Shown piece by piece: positions 53,069-64,000 of a DNA stretch of 64,000 nucleotides. The DNA lies in contig OZ038527.1 of assembly GCA_964036665.1 (NCBI GenBank), positions 6,882,001-6,946,000 of the forward strand, read 5' to 3'. The first letter of the stretch is position 1. The number at the start of each line of letters is the position of its first letter. The notes under the pieces are model-generated. The model saw nothing but the letters and a program-made list of their open reading frames with translations, was not told where the DNA came from and did not search any database. The stretch is from Gordius sp. MW1 (lineage: Eukaryota; Nematomorpha; Gordioida; Gordea; Gordiidae). Position numbers and translations under genes: made by a program.

Positions 53069-53830
53069 TCTATATATATAAAAATCTAAGTCCCTTTTTT
53101 TTGAACGCTAATAACTTTCAGAGTTCTCAACCGATTGCCACCAAATTTGGCCAGATTATATCCTTAGCATTGTAGATGGTTTATAGATACTTTTTATCGA
53201 CCTGCGACAGCGGGAACCTTGTTTTTTGGTAGCGCTTAACGCCATCTAGCGGACGAGAGATACAACGTTTTTATACTTATTTATCGTTATGGGTTACTTA
53301 TTGCCTTAAACTCTTTACTACATTTGCTTTGTTGTTTTTGTCTCAATTTCATACTCAACTACGCTCGTTTTATTTACAATATATAAGCCTATGACAAATA
53401 AATATTCTTAATACCCTATAACATCACCATTTTCTTAAATAAAAAATAACGCGAGCTTTGGCAAACGTCCCCACGTTTCGTTCTTTTTTCGTATTTTTAT
53501 GAAGTTCGGTTATTAATATTACAAATACAAAACATCACTTTAACGTTAAGATGATAATTGCAGACAAAACCGACAAACTTAAAATGCAGCGCTATGAGCT
53601 ATTATTCCTAAAGAATATGCTTCGAGAGCACGAAGAAAATCATATTTTAAAATGCCGCCAACTATTCCATCAATACATCGTAGATATGTATGCCAAAATT
53701 GAATCGGAACGTCTGCTCTACATCCGTTTAAATCAGACCAAACTTCGCTCAGAAGAATGTGTTCAATTGCGAGATGCAGCTTTTGACGACGCTAATACAA
53801 TTAACGTTAGGAAACTAACCATTTTATAGA
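53069..53830 (+). pseudogene. Helitron 5' end and N-terminal Rep-domain fragment
   Basis: It starts after A with TCTATATATATAAAAATCTA and a Helitron-type leader. The open frame 53551-53829 encodes MQRYELLFLKNMLREHEENH, then LFHQYIVDMYAKIESERLLY and LRSEECVQLRDA, the Helitron-like N-terminal region just upstream of the Rep catalytic domain. The frame stops at TAG (53827-53829) before the Rep motifs, and no helicase follows. A truncated, inactive copy. Confidence 0.7.
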
Positions 53831-54236
53831 AACCGCCATCTTGTGAGAAATGTTAATCAACGAAAATAACTCTACCTAATTGTTATGAATCCTTCCCCTC
53901 TCCTCTCTCTCCCACTTTCTCTGTAAAATGCCGCGTGCTAACGCCACCTGCGCTAGCAGGGCAAGCGAGGATTAAGGAGATCGTTGTACTGTAACCACAC
54001 AATATATATTGATAACCTCATTATCGCGTATCGAAGATCTCTTTCGCATTCTTCATCATTTCGATATATATATATTCTCGGATATTTATGCGCATGATTA
54101 TTTTATTTATAATAACGTACCTTCACGATGATTCTAATTCAGTTAGATTTTTTAGATTTTGTTGTTTAAGTAAGAAGACAAAAATGATTTTTCTAATTAG
54201 ATTTTTATTAATTAATTTCGTTAAGTAAGAAACAAA
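53831..54236. other. Spacer between Helitron fragment and repeat cluster
   Basis: It contains a CT-rich run near 53893-53930 and a short palindromic GC-rich patch (CACCTGCGCTAGCAGGG near 53946) that might be the remnant of a Helitron 3' hairpin. No gene seen. Confidence 0.4.
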
Positions 54237-55526
54237 CTCGGGCCTTCGGCCCTCGTGGGAAGGGGGAGGGGAGAAGGGGAGGGGAGAAGGGGAGGGGAGA
54301 AGAGAAGGGGGGACGACTCATCTTTACTTCGTATAAATGTATCATATTTGCGATGCAATTTATGGGCGAGAAAGATGGGAAGGGGCGAGAATGCCTATAG
54401 GGGGGTATTAAATGCCTAATGATTAATTAATTATTTATACAAATTTTCCACTTATAGGCAAAATGTAATATAGGCAAAATGTAATATAGGCAAGGGTTAG
54501 GGTTAGATTTAGTGTTTGCATCTAGTTGCGTATTACATTAGTTTTTACGGTTTTTAGTGATTATGGGTCTAACAAACATTATATTATAAAACATCACAAT
54601 GTTAAGAATTTGCAGAATTGTTGGGAGAAATTTTTGTTGAATTTGAACAATTTTTAATTAAAAAAATCAAAAATTTGGCGAATGATCATTTTTTCTCCAT
54701 TGGTCAGTACAAACAGATACTCTATAAGTCAATGATAGCCAAAAAAACGGAAAAAAAAATTTGATGCTCACTTTGGCCAATGGTCATTTTTTTCCATCGG
54801 TCAGCAGCCAGCACACGGTAAAAATGGATATAAATTCATAAGAGTAAAAAAAACGAAAAAAAATTTTCGAATCACATTTTGGCCAATGGTCATTTTATTC
54901 CATTGGTCAGCAGCCAGGACACGGTAAAAGTGGATATAAATTCATAATAGTCAAAAAAAACGAAAAAAAAATTTTCGAATCACATTTTGGCCAATGATCA
55001 TTTTATTCCATTGGTCAGCAGCCAGCGGACGGCCAAAAAGTCATAATAGCAATGGTAGGAACAGGAACAATCATAATAGTCAAAAAAAACGAAATAATTT
55101 CGATTCACATTTTGGCCACATTTTTTCCATCAGTCAGGAGCCAGCGGACGGCCAAAAAGTCATAATAGCAATGGTAGTAACAGGAATAATCATAATAGTC
55201 AAAAATAAACGAAAAAAATAATTTCGATTCACATTTTGGCCAATGGTCATTTTTTTCATTGGTCAGCAGACAGCGGACGGCCAAAAATTCTTATTATCAA
55301 TGATAGTAACAAGAACAATCATAAGAGTCAAAAAAAACTCCGGGATTCTAACCCCAAAACTAGTTAAATTGCATAGCAATTAAAAGTAAACAACTTTTAT
55401 TTATGTTTATTATATAACTAGTTAAATTGCATAGCATTAAAAGTAAACAACTTTTATCTATGTTTATTATATAACAAAAACTAGTTAAATTGCATAGCAA
55501 ATAAAAACAACTTTTATTTATGTTTT
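54237..55526 (-). mobile_element. Helentron-like repeat, copy G (short subfamily)
   Basis: Hairpin end at 54237 after AAACAAA, a G-run tract, the subterminal motif near 54353 (with one change: TTGCGATGCAATTTATGGG), the telomere-like GGGTTAGGGTTAG at 54493, and a CCAAT minisatellite with decayed units (one unit near 55117 has lost most of its CCAAT pair). Three 60-bp terminal-side repeats follow. It merges into copy H in the opposite orientation, so its own terminal motif is shared or lost. Confidence 0.6.
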
Positions 55527-58280
55527 AATTGCTATGCAATTTATGGGCTCGTTTTTTGGTGTCCGTCCGTCGTCCGTCGTCCGTTACCCTCCCTATCTAT
55601 TTGCATTGGGTATATTAGGTTATCGATTTTTTAAATTAATGCATGAGAAAGAGGTGCCCCACCCCTCATCTCTATCTCCCTCGGTGTGTTATATATAAGA
55701 TTTGTTAAATTATCTATTATATAATAAACATAGATAAAAGTTGTTTACTTTTAATGCTATGCAATTTAACTAGTTATATAATAAACATAAATAAAAGTTG
55801 TTTACTTTTAATTGCTATGCAATTTAACTAGTTTTGGTTATATAATAAATATAGATAAAAGTTGTTTACTTTTAATGCTAAGCAATTTAACTAGTTATAA
55901 ATAAACATAAATAAAAGTTGTTTACTTTTTAATTGCTATGCAATTTAACTAGTTTTGGGGTTGGAATCCCGGAGTTTTTTTTGACTCTTATGATTGTTCT
56001 TGTTACTATCATTGATAATAAGAATTTTTGGCCGTCCGCTGGCTGCTGACCAATGAAAAAAATGACCATTGGCCAAAATGTGAATCGAAATTATTTTTTT
56101 CGTTTTTTTTTGACTATTATGATTGTTCCTGTTTCTACCATTGCTATTATGACTTTTTGGCCGTCCGCTGGCTGCTGACCAATGTTATATAATAAACATA
56201 AATAAAAGTTGTTTACTTTTAATTGCTATGCAATTTAACTAGTTTTTGGGTTAGAATCCCGGAGTTTTTTTTGACTTTTATGATTGTTCTTGTTACTATC
56301 ATTGATAATAAGACTTTTTGGCCGTCCGTTGGCTGCTGACCAATGAAAAAAATGACCATTGGCCAAAATGTGAATCCGAGTTTATTTTTTCGTTTTTTTT
56401 GACTATTATGATTGTTCCTGTTACTACCATTGCTATTATGACTTTTTGGCCGTCCGCTGGCTCCTGACCGATGGAAAAAAATGACCATTGGCCAAAATGT
56501 GAATCGAAATTATTTTTTTCGTTTTTTTTGACTATTATGATTGTTCCTGTTCCTACCATTGCTATTATGACTTTTTGGCCGTCCGCTGACTGCTGACCAA
56601 TGGAATAAAATGACCATTGGCCAAAATGTGATTCGAAAACTTTTATTTCGTTTTTTTTTGACTATTATGAATTTATATCCACTTTTATTGTGTCCTGGCT
56701 GCTGACCAATGGAAAAAAATGACCATTGGTCAAAATGTGATTCGAAAATTTTTTTTTCGTTTTTTTTACTCTTGTGAATTTATATCCACTTTTACCGTGT
56801 GCTGGCTGCTGAACAATGGAAAAAAATGACCATTGGCCAAAATGTGAATCCGAGTTTATTTTTTCGTTTTTTTTTAACTATTATGATTGTTCCTGTTACT
56901 ACCATTGCTATTATGACTTTTTGGCCGTCCGCTGGCTCCTGACCGATGGAAAAAATGACCATTGGCCAAAATGTGATTCGAAAATTTTTTTTTTCGTTTT
57001 TTTTTGACTTATGAATTTATATCCACTTTTACCGTGTCCTGGCTGCTTACCAATGAAAAAAAATGACCATTGGCCAAATTTTATATATAACCTAAAAATT
57101 TATTATAGATGGTCTAACAGACAGCCAACTATGTAATATATATTTTTAACCTTATAAATGCATATATATTTTTTTATTGGGTTAATATATTTCATTTAAT
57201 TAGATTGTGATTTCATAGAAAACCTAAAAAGTAATATTTAAAAAAATAACATAGGTATTAGATTCTAATTTACGATAAAATATATCGATAGAAACTAACA
57301 CAAAATTCGAAACCTCCTTCAAAGGTATAAGCATAGCCCGTTATTTCTAATTAAATTGAATCTACTATTAAACTCAAACACGAATTGTACTTTATTAGAT
57401 GGCGCGCGTAAGTTTATATAATTAGTAAAATTTTTCTACGTGTCATAGATATTACACCGCACGTGTGGCAGGGAAATGTCCGATATTTTTAAAATGAAAA
57501 GGTATTTTAGGAATCTGAAAAGGTTATTTTACCCCCGGCCGCCCTGGGCACCTACGGGTAAAGTTTCGAGCGAATCGGGCTGGTAGTTTAAGAATTTAGC
57601 TCTTTTTTAAAACTAAAAAAAAACTTTTTTTTTAATTTTTTTTTTACATTAAATTAATATTTTGTTTTTGTTAATACCATTGATAATATGACTTTTTGAC
57701 CGTCCGCTGGCTACTGACCGACGAAATATATTGATTTTCTAAACATAAAACACAACTTTATTATTTCATCATCTATATAAATAACATAATAACTTCTACT
57801 ATTTTAAAGCCAGCATGGTATGGTGGTTATAGCGCCGGCTTGTGAACTGGAGGTGTGGGGTTCAAGTCAGGGAGGGGACAAATTTTTTTTTTAATTTTTT
57901 TAAATTAAATTAATATTTGTTCATGTTAATACCAATGATAATATGAATTTTTGACCGTCCGCTGGCTACTGACCAATAAAAAAATGACCATTGGCCAAAT
58001 AAATCGAAATTTTTTTTCGTTTTTGAATTAGTTAACATTGATAATTACCCTATGTCCTCCCCTACAAGGGCCTATAACTAATTAACTAATTATTTTGCAT
58101 CTAATACCCCCTATAGGCATTCTCGCCCCTTCCCACCTTTCTCGCCCATAAATTGCATAGCAAATATGCTACGTTTATACGGAGTATAGAAGAGTTCCCC
58201 CTTCCCCTCTTCCCTTCCCCTCTTCCCTTCCCCTACTCCCCTTCCCTTCTCCCCCTTCCCACGAGGGCCGAAGGCCCGAG
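55527..58280 (+). mobile_element. Helentron-like repeat, copy H (long subfamily, plus sense)
   Basis: Starts with the terminal motif ATTGCTATGCAATTTATGGG, and runs through terminal-side 60-bp repeats, a CCAAT array (55.98-57.08 kb), the block shared with copies B and C in inverse orientation, the tRNA-like sequence, the subterminal motif near 58145-58165 and a C-rich tract. It ends GGGCCGAAGGCCCGAG at 58280, followed by TTTTATTATA. At 2.75 kb it is the longest copy. Confidence 0.65.
57807..57878 (+). other. tRNA-like sequence with Pol III boxes (in copy H)
   Basis: Same sequence as in copies B and C on the element's sense strand, with TGGTATGGTGGTTATAGCG (A-box like) and GGTTCAAGTC (B-box like). 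Conserved in place between all three long copies. Stems are imperfect. Confidence 0.55.
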
Positions 58281-58593
58281 TTTTATTATATAACTAGTTA
58301 AATTGCATAGCAATTAAAAGTAACCAACATTTATTTATGTTTATATAATAGATAATTTAACAAATCTTATATATAACACACCGAGGGAGATAGAGATGAG
58401 GGGTGGGGCACCTCTTATGCATAGCAATTAAAAATAACACAGCGAGGGAGATAGAGATGAGGGGTGGGGCACCTCTTTCTCATGCATTAATTTAAAAAAG
58501 CGATAACCTAATATACCCAATGCAAATAGATAGGGAGGGTAACGGACGGACGGACGGACAACAAAAAACGAGCCCATAAATTGCATAGCAATT
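58281..58593 (-). mobile_element. Helentron-like terminal fragment, copy I
   Basis: Terminal-motif side only: a 60-bp repeat, two GAGGTGCCCC blocks, CCGTCCGTCC repeats, and the terminal motif inverted at 58574-58593 next to unique DNA (58594-58660). It abuts the hairpin end of copy H. Confidence 0.6.
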
Positions 58594-58670
58594 AATATTT
58601 TTTATACGAAATAAATTTAATTTATTTTTTGAGTTACAATTTTACATAAAACAATAAAGGACTTACTTTT

Positions 58671-60132
58671 AATTGCTATGCAATTTAACTAGTTATATAA
58701 TAAACATAAATAAAAGTTGTTTACTTTTATTTGCTATGCAATTTAACTAGTTTTTGTTATATAATAAACATAGATAAAAGTTGTTTACTTTTAATGCTAT
58801 GCAATTTAACTAGTTATATAATAAACATAAATAAAAGTTGTTTACTTTTAATTGCTATGCAATTTAACTAGTTTTGGGGTTAGAATCCCGGAGTTTTTTT
58901 GACTCTTATGATTGTTCTTGTTACTATCATTGATAATAAGAATTTTTGGCCGTCCGCTGGCTGCTGACCAATGAAAAGAATGACCATTGGCCAAAATGTG
59001 AATCGAAATTATTTTTTTCGTTTTTTTTTGACTATTATGATTGTTCCTGTTTCTACCATTGCTATTATGACTTTTTGGCCGTCCGTTGGCTGCTGACCAA
59101 TGTTATATAATAAACATAAATAAAAGTTGTTTACTTCTAATTGCTATGCAATTTAACTAGTTTTTGGGTTAGAATCCCGGAGTTTTTTTGACTCTTATGA
59201 TTGTTCTTGTTACTATCATTGATAATAAGACTTTTTGGCCGTCCGTTGGCTGCTGACCAATGAAAAAAATGACCATTGGCCAAAATGTGAATCCGAGTTT
59301 ATTTTTTCGTTTTTTTTGACTATTATGATTGTTCCTGTTACTACCATTGCTATTATGACTTTTTGGCCGTCCGCTGGCTCCTGACCGATGGAAAAAATGA
59401 CCACTGGCCAAAATGTGATTCGAAAACATTTTTTTCGTTTTTTTTTTGACTATTATGAATTTATATCCGCTTTTACCGTGTCCTGGCTGCTGACCAATGG
59501 AAAAAAATGACCATTGGCCAAAATGTGATTCGAAAATTTTTTTTTCGTTTTTTTTACTCTTATGAATGTATATCCACTTTTACCGTGTGCTGGCTGCTGA
59601 CCAATGGAAAAAAATGACCATTGGCCAAAGTGAGCATCAAAATTTTTTTTCCGTTTTTTTTGGCTATCATTGACTTATAGAGTATCTGTTGGTACTGACC
59701 AATAGAGAAAAAGTGACCATTGGCCAAATTTTTGATTTTTTTAATTAAAAATTGTTCAAATTCAACAAAAAATTTCTCCCAACAATTCTGCAAATTCTTA
59801 ACATTGTGTTGTTTTATAATATAATGTTTGTTAGACCCATAATCACTAAAGGCCATAAAAACTAATGTAATACGCAACTAGATGCAAACACTAAATCTAA
59901 CCCTAACCCTTGCCTTACATTTTGCCTATAATGGAAAATTTGTGTAAATAATTAATTAATCATTAGGCATTTAATACCCCCCTGTAGGCATTCTCGCCCC
60001 TTCCCACCTTTCTCGCCCATAAATTGCATAGCAAATATGATACATTTATACGAAGTACAGATGAGTCGTCCCCCCTTCCCTTCCCCTCTTCCCTTCCCTT
60101 CTCCCCCTTCCCACGAGGGCCGAAGGCCCGAG
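58671..60132 (+). mobile_element. Helentron-like repeat, copy J (short subfamily)
   Basis: Begins with multiplied 60-bp repeats carrying the terminal-motif core (AATTGCTATGCAATTTAACT) and continues through the CCAAT array and the telomere-like CTAACCCTAACCC (59896). The subterminal motif lies near 60015-60035. It ends with GGGCCGAAGGCCCGAG at 60132, before TTTTTTTG. The true terminal TTATGGG form is absent at its left end. Confidence 0.6.
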
Positions 60133-60215
60133 TTTTTTTGTTTAAAGATCTGCATTTTTATTTGGATTACAGAAAGTTTTTTTTACTTTTTCCACCAGTT
60201 TTTTTTATTTATTTT

Positions 60216-61716
60216 AATTGCTATGCAATTTATGGGCTCGTTTTTTGGTGTCCGTCCGTCCGTCGTCCGTTACCCTCCCTATCTATTTGCATTGGGTATA
60301 TTAGGTTATCGCTTTTTTAAATTAATGCATGAGAAAGAGGTGCCCCACCCCTCATCTCTATCTCCCTCGCTGTGTTATTTTTTAAATTAATGCATAAGAG
60401 GTCCCCCACCCCTCATCTCTATCTCCCTCGGTGTGTTATATATAAGATTTGTTAAATTATCTATTATATAATAAACATAAATAAAAGTTGTTTACTTTTA
60501 ATGCTATGCAATTTAACTAGTTATATAATAAACATAAATAAAAGTTGTTTACTTTTTAATTGCTATGCAATTTAACTAGTTTTGGGGTTAGAATCCCGAA
60601 GTTTTTTTGACTCTTATGATTGTTCTTGTTACTATCATTGATAATAAGAATTTGGCCGTCCGCTGGCTGCTGACCAATGAAAAAAATGACCATTGGCCAA
60701 AATGTGAATCCGAGTTTATTTTTTCGTTTTTTTTTGACTATTATGATTGTTTGTTACTACCATTGCTATTATGACTTTTTGGCCGTCCGCTATCTCCTGA
60801 CCGATGGAAAAAATGACCATTGGCCAAAATGTGAATCGAAATTATTTTTTTCGTTTTTTTCTGACTATTATGATTGTTCCTGTTCCTACCATTGCTATTA
60901 TGACTTTTTGGCCGTCCGCTGGCTGCTGACCCATGGAATAAAATGACCATTGGCCAAAATGTGATTCGAGAATTTTTTTTTCGTTTTTTTTACTCTTATG
61001 AATTTATATCCACTTTTACCGTGTGCTGGCTGCTGACCAATGGAAAAAATGACCATTGGCCAAAATGTAAATCGAAATTATTTTTTTCGTTTTTTTCTGA
61101 CTATTATCATTGTTCCTGTTCCTACCATTGCTATTATGACTTTTTGGCCATCCGCTGGCTGCTGACCCATGGAATAAAATGACCATTGGCCAAAGTGAGC
61201 ATCAAAATTTTTTTTTCCGTTTTTTTGGCTATCATTGACTTATAGAGTATCTGTTGGTACTGACCAATAGAGAAAAAGTGACCATTGGCCAAATTTTTGA
61301 TTTTTTAATTAAAAATTGTTCAAATTCAACAAAAATTTTCTCCCAACAATTCTGCAAATTCTTAACATTGTGTTGTTTTATAATATAATGTTTGTTAGAC
61401 CCATAATCACTAAAGGCCATAAAAACTAATGTAATACGCAACTAGATGCAAACACTAAATCTAACCCTAACCCTTGCCTATATTACATTTTGCCTATATT
61501 ACATTTTGCCTATAATGGAAAATTTGTATAAATAATTAATTAATCATTAGGCATTTAATACCCCCTTATAGGCATTCTCGCCCCTTCCCACCTTTCTCGC
61601 CCATAAATTGCATAGCAAATATGATACATTTATACGAAGTACAGATGAGTCGTCCCCCCTTCCCTTCCCCTCTTCCCTTCCCTTCTCCCCCTTCCCACGA
61701 GGGCCAAAGGCCCGAG
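60216..61716 (+). mobile_element. Helentron-like repeat, copy K (full length, short subfamily)
   Basis: Complete: terminal motif at 60216 after ATTTATTTT, CCGTCCGTCC repeats, GAGGTGCCCC blocks, 60-bp repeats, CCAAT array, telomere-like CTAACCCTAACCC (61461), subterminal motif near 61590-61615, and C-rich tract. The hairpin GGGCCAAAGGCCC has a changed loop base (A in place of G), then GAG and TTTTATTTT. At 1.5 kb it is the best short-subfamily reference copy. Confidence 0.7.
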
Positions 61717-62029
61717 TTTTATTTTATTTAAAAAATAATTTACGCATACTTCTATTTTTATAGATAGTGATACTATTGTAGAGCTTTTTAAGTAGAATCA
61801 GCAGTTATAAATAATCACAAATGGGATATTCCTCTATAGGTTCAGATTCTATTCACGACGCCACTGTAACGTGCGGAATATTATTATAACCAACGTTAGG
61901 AAGGGATATAAAATAAAAAGAACGACAATCGTGTATACAAAAGGAAGATATACGTTAAAACCAATAAAAGGTAATATAATTGTCACTCGAGGCATAACCA
62001 CTAACATTCTACAATTCGGTAACTTACGT
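61717..62029. other. Spacer, no gene recognised
   Basis: A plus-strand open stretch (61871-62170, 99 codons) overlaps the Gypsy relic antisense and has no recognisable domain. Otherwise AT-rich and featureless. Confidence 0.4.
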
Positions 62030-62990
62030 CTCCCCCCAGGTACTTCGCACTCCTATTACCTCTCTAAATTTTTGCCACCTTTCACAGACAAAATCCATAC
62101 AAAATTCTGGCAGTTTTCGACTAAGTTGCGGGTATCTAGGTTCCTCTCTAGGCGTCCCATCTGGTTTTGAATTTGTTTCCTTGGGGCACTTGTTCCCGGT
62201 TGTCGTTGCTCCCTCGCTTCCCCTTCTGATGTTGTCCTTTGCGGCCACCCGTTCTCTTGTCCCAGTGTGGTCCAATCAAAGATTTTCCGTTGTCTTAATT
62301 GATCCACGTGTCGGTGGGGCTTTCATCCCTGAGCCCACACATCGTAGGAACGACTACCGTGCTTGGCTTTTTATAGTGCCTTCTACCCATTTGCTTGGTC
62401 CAAAAACATGTGTCCCCAAACCATGTCTTCTACGTTGAACATACGCGGGTTCCCGGTCTCTAAACATTTTTGTGGTACTGTTTCCCTTAATAACTCCCAT
62501 TCGGTTTTCATACGCCTTTTTAGCATCACCTCTGCTGGGATTTTATTGGTTGTGGGATGTTTTGTAGCTCTATATTTTTTCATCTACTCAAGTCAAGCTT
62601 AGGCCTATTTGCGACTTGTTTCTTATAATGGCTTCTTTGATTAAGTACCTTTCGCCAGCCCCTTGGAAGCGGGATGGTAAGGGGCTGTCCATCACTGATT
62701 AATTTCTGTCATCTTGCAAAAATTCGGAAATCTAGCAAACGTTTCGGCAAGTTTTTTTATAATGGTCATCGATGTGGTGTCTTCTAACTTAACCACCTCT
62801 ACATAATTCGAGCTATTGTCCACCATGACCAGGTATGATTTACCGTTGAGGGAACCCATAATATCCATATGTATTTAAACACAAGGTATGGCTTGGTTGA
62901 CACGTGGCTTCGGCAATAGGACGGTTTTGGGGTTGAAACCCCCACCTTCGCGGACAAAAATTTATAAAACTTATGTAATGAAATACAAAA
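62030..62990 (-). pseudogene. Gypsy-type LTR retrotransposon integrase fragment
   Basis: Reading leftward, integrase core sequence appears near 62870 (MDIMGSLNGKSYLVMVDNSS), then LAETFARFPNFCKM near 62740, a broken segment with APYHPAS-type residues near 62670, and the C-terminal block KHPTTNKIPAEVMLKRRMKT near 62550. A degenerate His/Cys zinc-binding stretch precedes the core. Several stops and frame changes; inactive. No LTRs could be paired with it. Confidence 0.7.
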
Positions 62991-63042
62991 TTTAATAAGT
63001 ACAATAGCGGCATAATACTCAATTTTGATTTACTAAATAAAT

Positions 63043-63218
63043 CATGGGCGTAGCCAACTGGGGGGGGGGGGCGCAGAGAGCGGCTGCCCCCCCCCCCCCC
63101 CGAAATCTAAAAATTTGTTGAAATGTATTAAAATTATGGCTAAAATTTCAAAAAATGTTCATTTTGCTCTTCCCTTAATCATTATTGCCCCCCTCTAATA
63201 ATGCTGGCTACGCCCATG
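63043..63218. mobile_element. Small MITE with CATGGGCGTAGCCA ends
   Basis: 176 bp with inverted ends CATGGGCGTAGCCA and TGGCTACGCCCATG. Flanking octamers AAATAAAT and AAATGAAT differ at one position, suggesting an 8-bp hAT-type duplication. Near the left end are a run of 11 G and a run of 14 C separated by GCGCAGAGAGCGGCTG, able to form a very stable hairpin. A partial relative (CATGGACGTAGCCAATTT) is near 45195. Confidence 0.7.
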
Positions 63219-63419
63219 AAATGAATAAATTACTTATAAAAAAAATATTTGTTCTGACAAATAACAGAGAATTCTATTCCTATATCTTTATATTATTGAG
63301 GATAATATTGCGATTAAGAAGATTTTACATAAGGTGACTGAACGTCAGAAATAATATATTAATAAATTAATAATTGTATCAACTAAAAATTAAAAAAAAT
63401 CAATTTTGGATCTATTTTG

Positions 63420-64000
63420 AGCCCCAATCGGGCTTCAGAAGATTCCTGCATCTTGGTTTCTACAAAAATGATCGGGCTTATGGTTACACTAACCTTTCTT
63501 ATTTGAATATACTTACTTGGAATTATATCTTTACATAGGAAAGAAATTAACCTTCTGGGTAATTTGAATAAGCAACTTGATCGTCCGAAGAACTTAACCT
63601 TTCACAACCCTCACTCATATATCTTAACTTTATTATTTTACCACTCACCTCACTACTATATAAACAAGATGTTTTAACTAAATATTATTCATTTCGAATC
63701 ATTTTTATTTTGGGTTATAAATAAAGTTAAAGTAGAGAACATATTTCTCTACAAATGGTGACCCCGTGTTTTCGGGGGAGCCGAATTTTTTTTCCCTCCC
63801 CCTTAAAAATTTATAACCCAGGTCCACATTGACCCCGACTTTCGGGGAGACATATTTTTCTCCCCATACCAGTCCCTTTAGTAATGGTATTTGGTTTCTT
63901 AGTAAAAATCAAACAATTCAGATATAGGATTTTATCTTCTAAATACGGCATCCATATGGTACTACTGCCGTGCAAGATACTAATTACCTAACTATCTAAT
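63420..64000 (+). mobile_element. Putative LTR 3' part and primer binding site
   Basis: TATATAAAC at 63656 could be a promoter, AATAAA at 63719 a polyadenylation signal, and CTACAAATGGTGACCCCG at 63749 the junction of an LTR end (CA) with a primer binding site TGGTGACCCCG. This is the layout at the 5' end of an LTR retrotransposon running off the window. A second CATTGACCCCGACTTTCGGG lies near 63827, partly repeating the first. The left LTR border and any gag frame are not visible. Confidence 0.5.

Noticed and set aside
62024..62307. Charged minus-strand frames (EEPRYPQLSRKLPEFCMD and others) as a separate gene.
   Set aside because: They follow the Gypsy integrase C-terminal block in the same orientation with stops and frame changes, so they belong to that relic.

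Overview
This is a 64 kb, strongly AT-rich piece of nuclear DNA from an invertebrate animal. The evidence is three split animal genes with GT-AG introns (a Shark-type tyrosine kinase, the vacuolar fusion factor Mon1, and a TCF20/RAI1-like ePHD protein), plus mariner, Helitron, hAT, RTE-type LINE and Gypsy relics. The first introns of the two best-resolved genes are only 33-37 bp, and later introns tend to be much longer. That size gradient recalls flatworms, while the Helitron and mariner relics look arthropod-like, so I do not assign a phylum.

Layout. 1-2.9 kb: two copies of an abundant repeat family. 4.2-9.7 kb (minus): a complete 10-exon Shark-type kinase (SH2-ankyrin-SH2-kinase, 791 residues as modelled). 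11-16.3 kb: a minisatellite and more copies of the repeat family. 17.1-19.1 kb: an internally deleted Helitron. 20.6-33.7 kb (minus): Mon1, with introns that host two tandem copies of the repeat family, a 1.16 kb hAT-type element with a perfect 8-bp target duplication, a 1.4 kb Helitron with both termini, a 1.3 kb mariner and a small hAT-like element. 34-38.9 kb: two decayed RTE-like LINEs meeting tail to tail, one interrupted by a 442-bp element. 41-43.4 kb (plus): the TCF20/RAI1-like gene. 44.9-54.2 kb: hAT remnants, LINE fragments, a foldback-like element and a Helitron fragment. 54.2-61.7 kb: a 7.5 kb cluster of at least five copies of the repeat family in both orientations. 62-64 kb: a Gypsy integrase relic, a small inverted-repeat element and an LTR/primer-binding-site region.

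The most striking content is the repeat family, about 17 kb or roughly a quarter of the window. Each copy has a terminal ATTGCTATGCAATTTATGGG motif at one end. The inverted copy of that motif lies 80-110 bp inside the other end, which finishes in a G-run tract and a GGGCC-TTC-GGCCC hairpin, and insertions fall between T residues. These asymmetric inverted repeats, the terminal hairpin and the T-T target are hallmarks of non-autonomous Helentrons (Helitron2). The core is a 100-130 bp minisatellite in which every unit carries two perfect CCAAT (NF-Y type) sites in inverted orientation. A longer subfamily also carries a tRNA-like sequence with Pol III A and B boxes; a shorter one carries telomere-like TTAGGG motifs.
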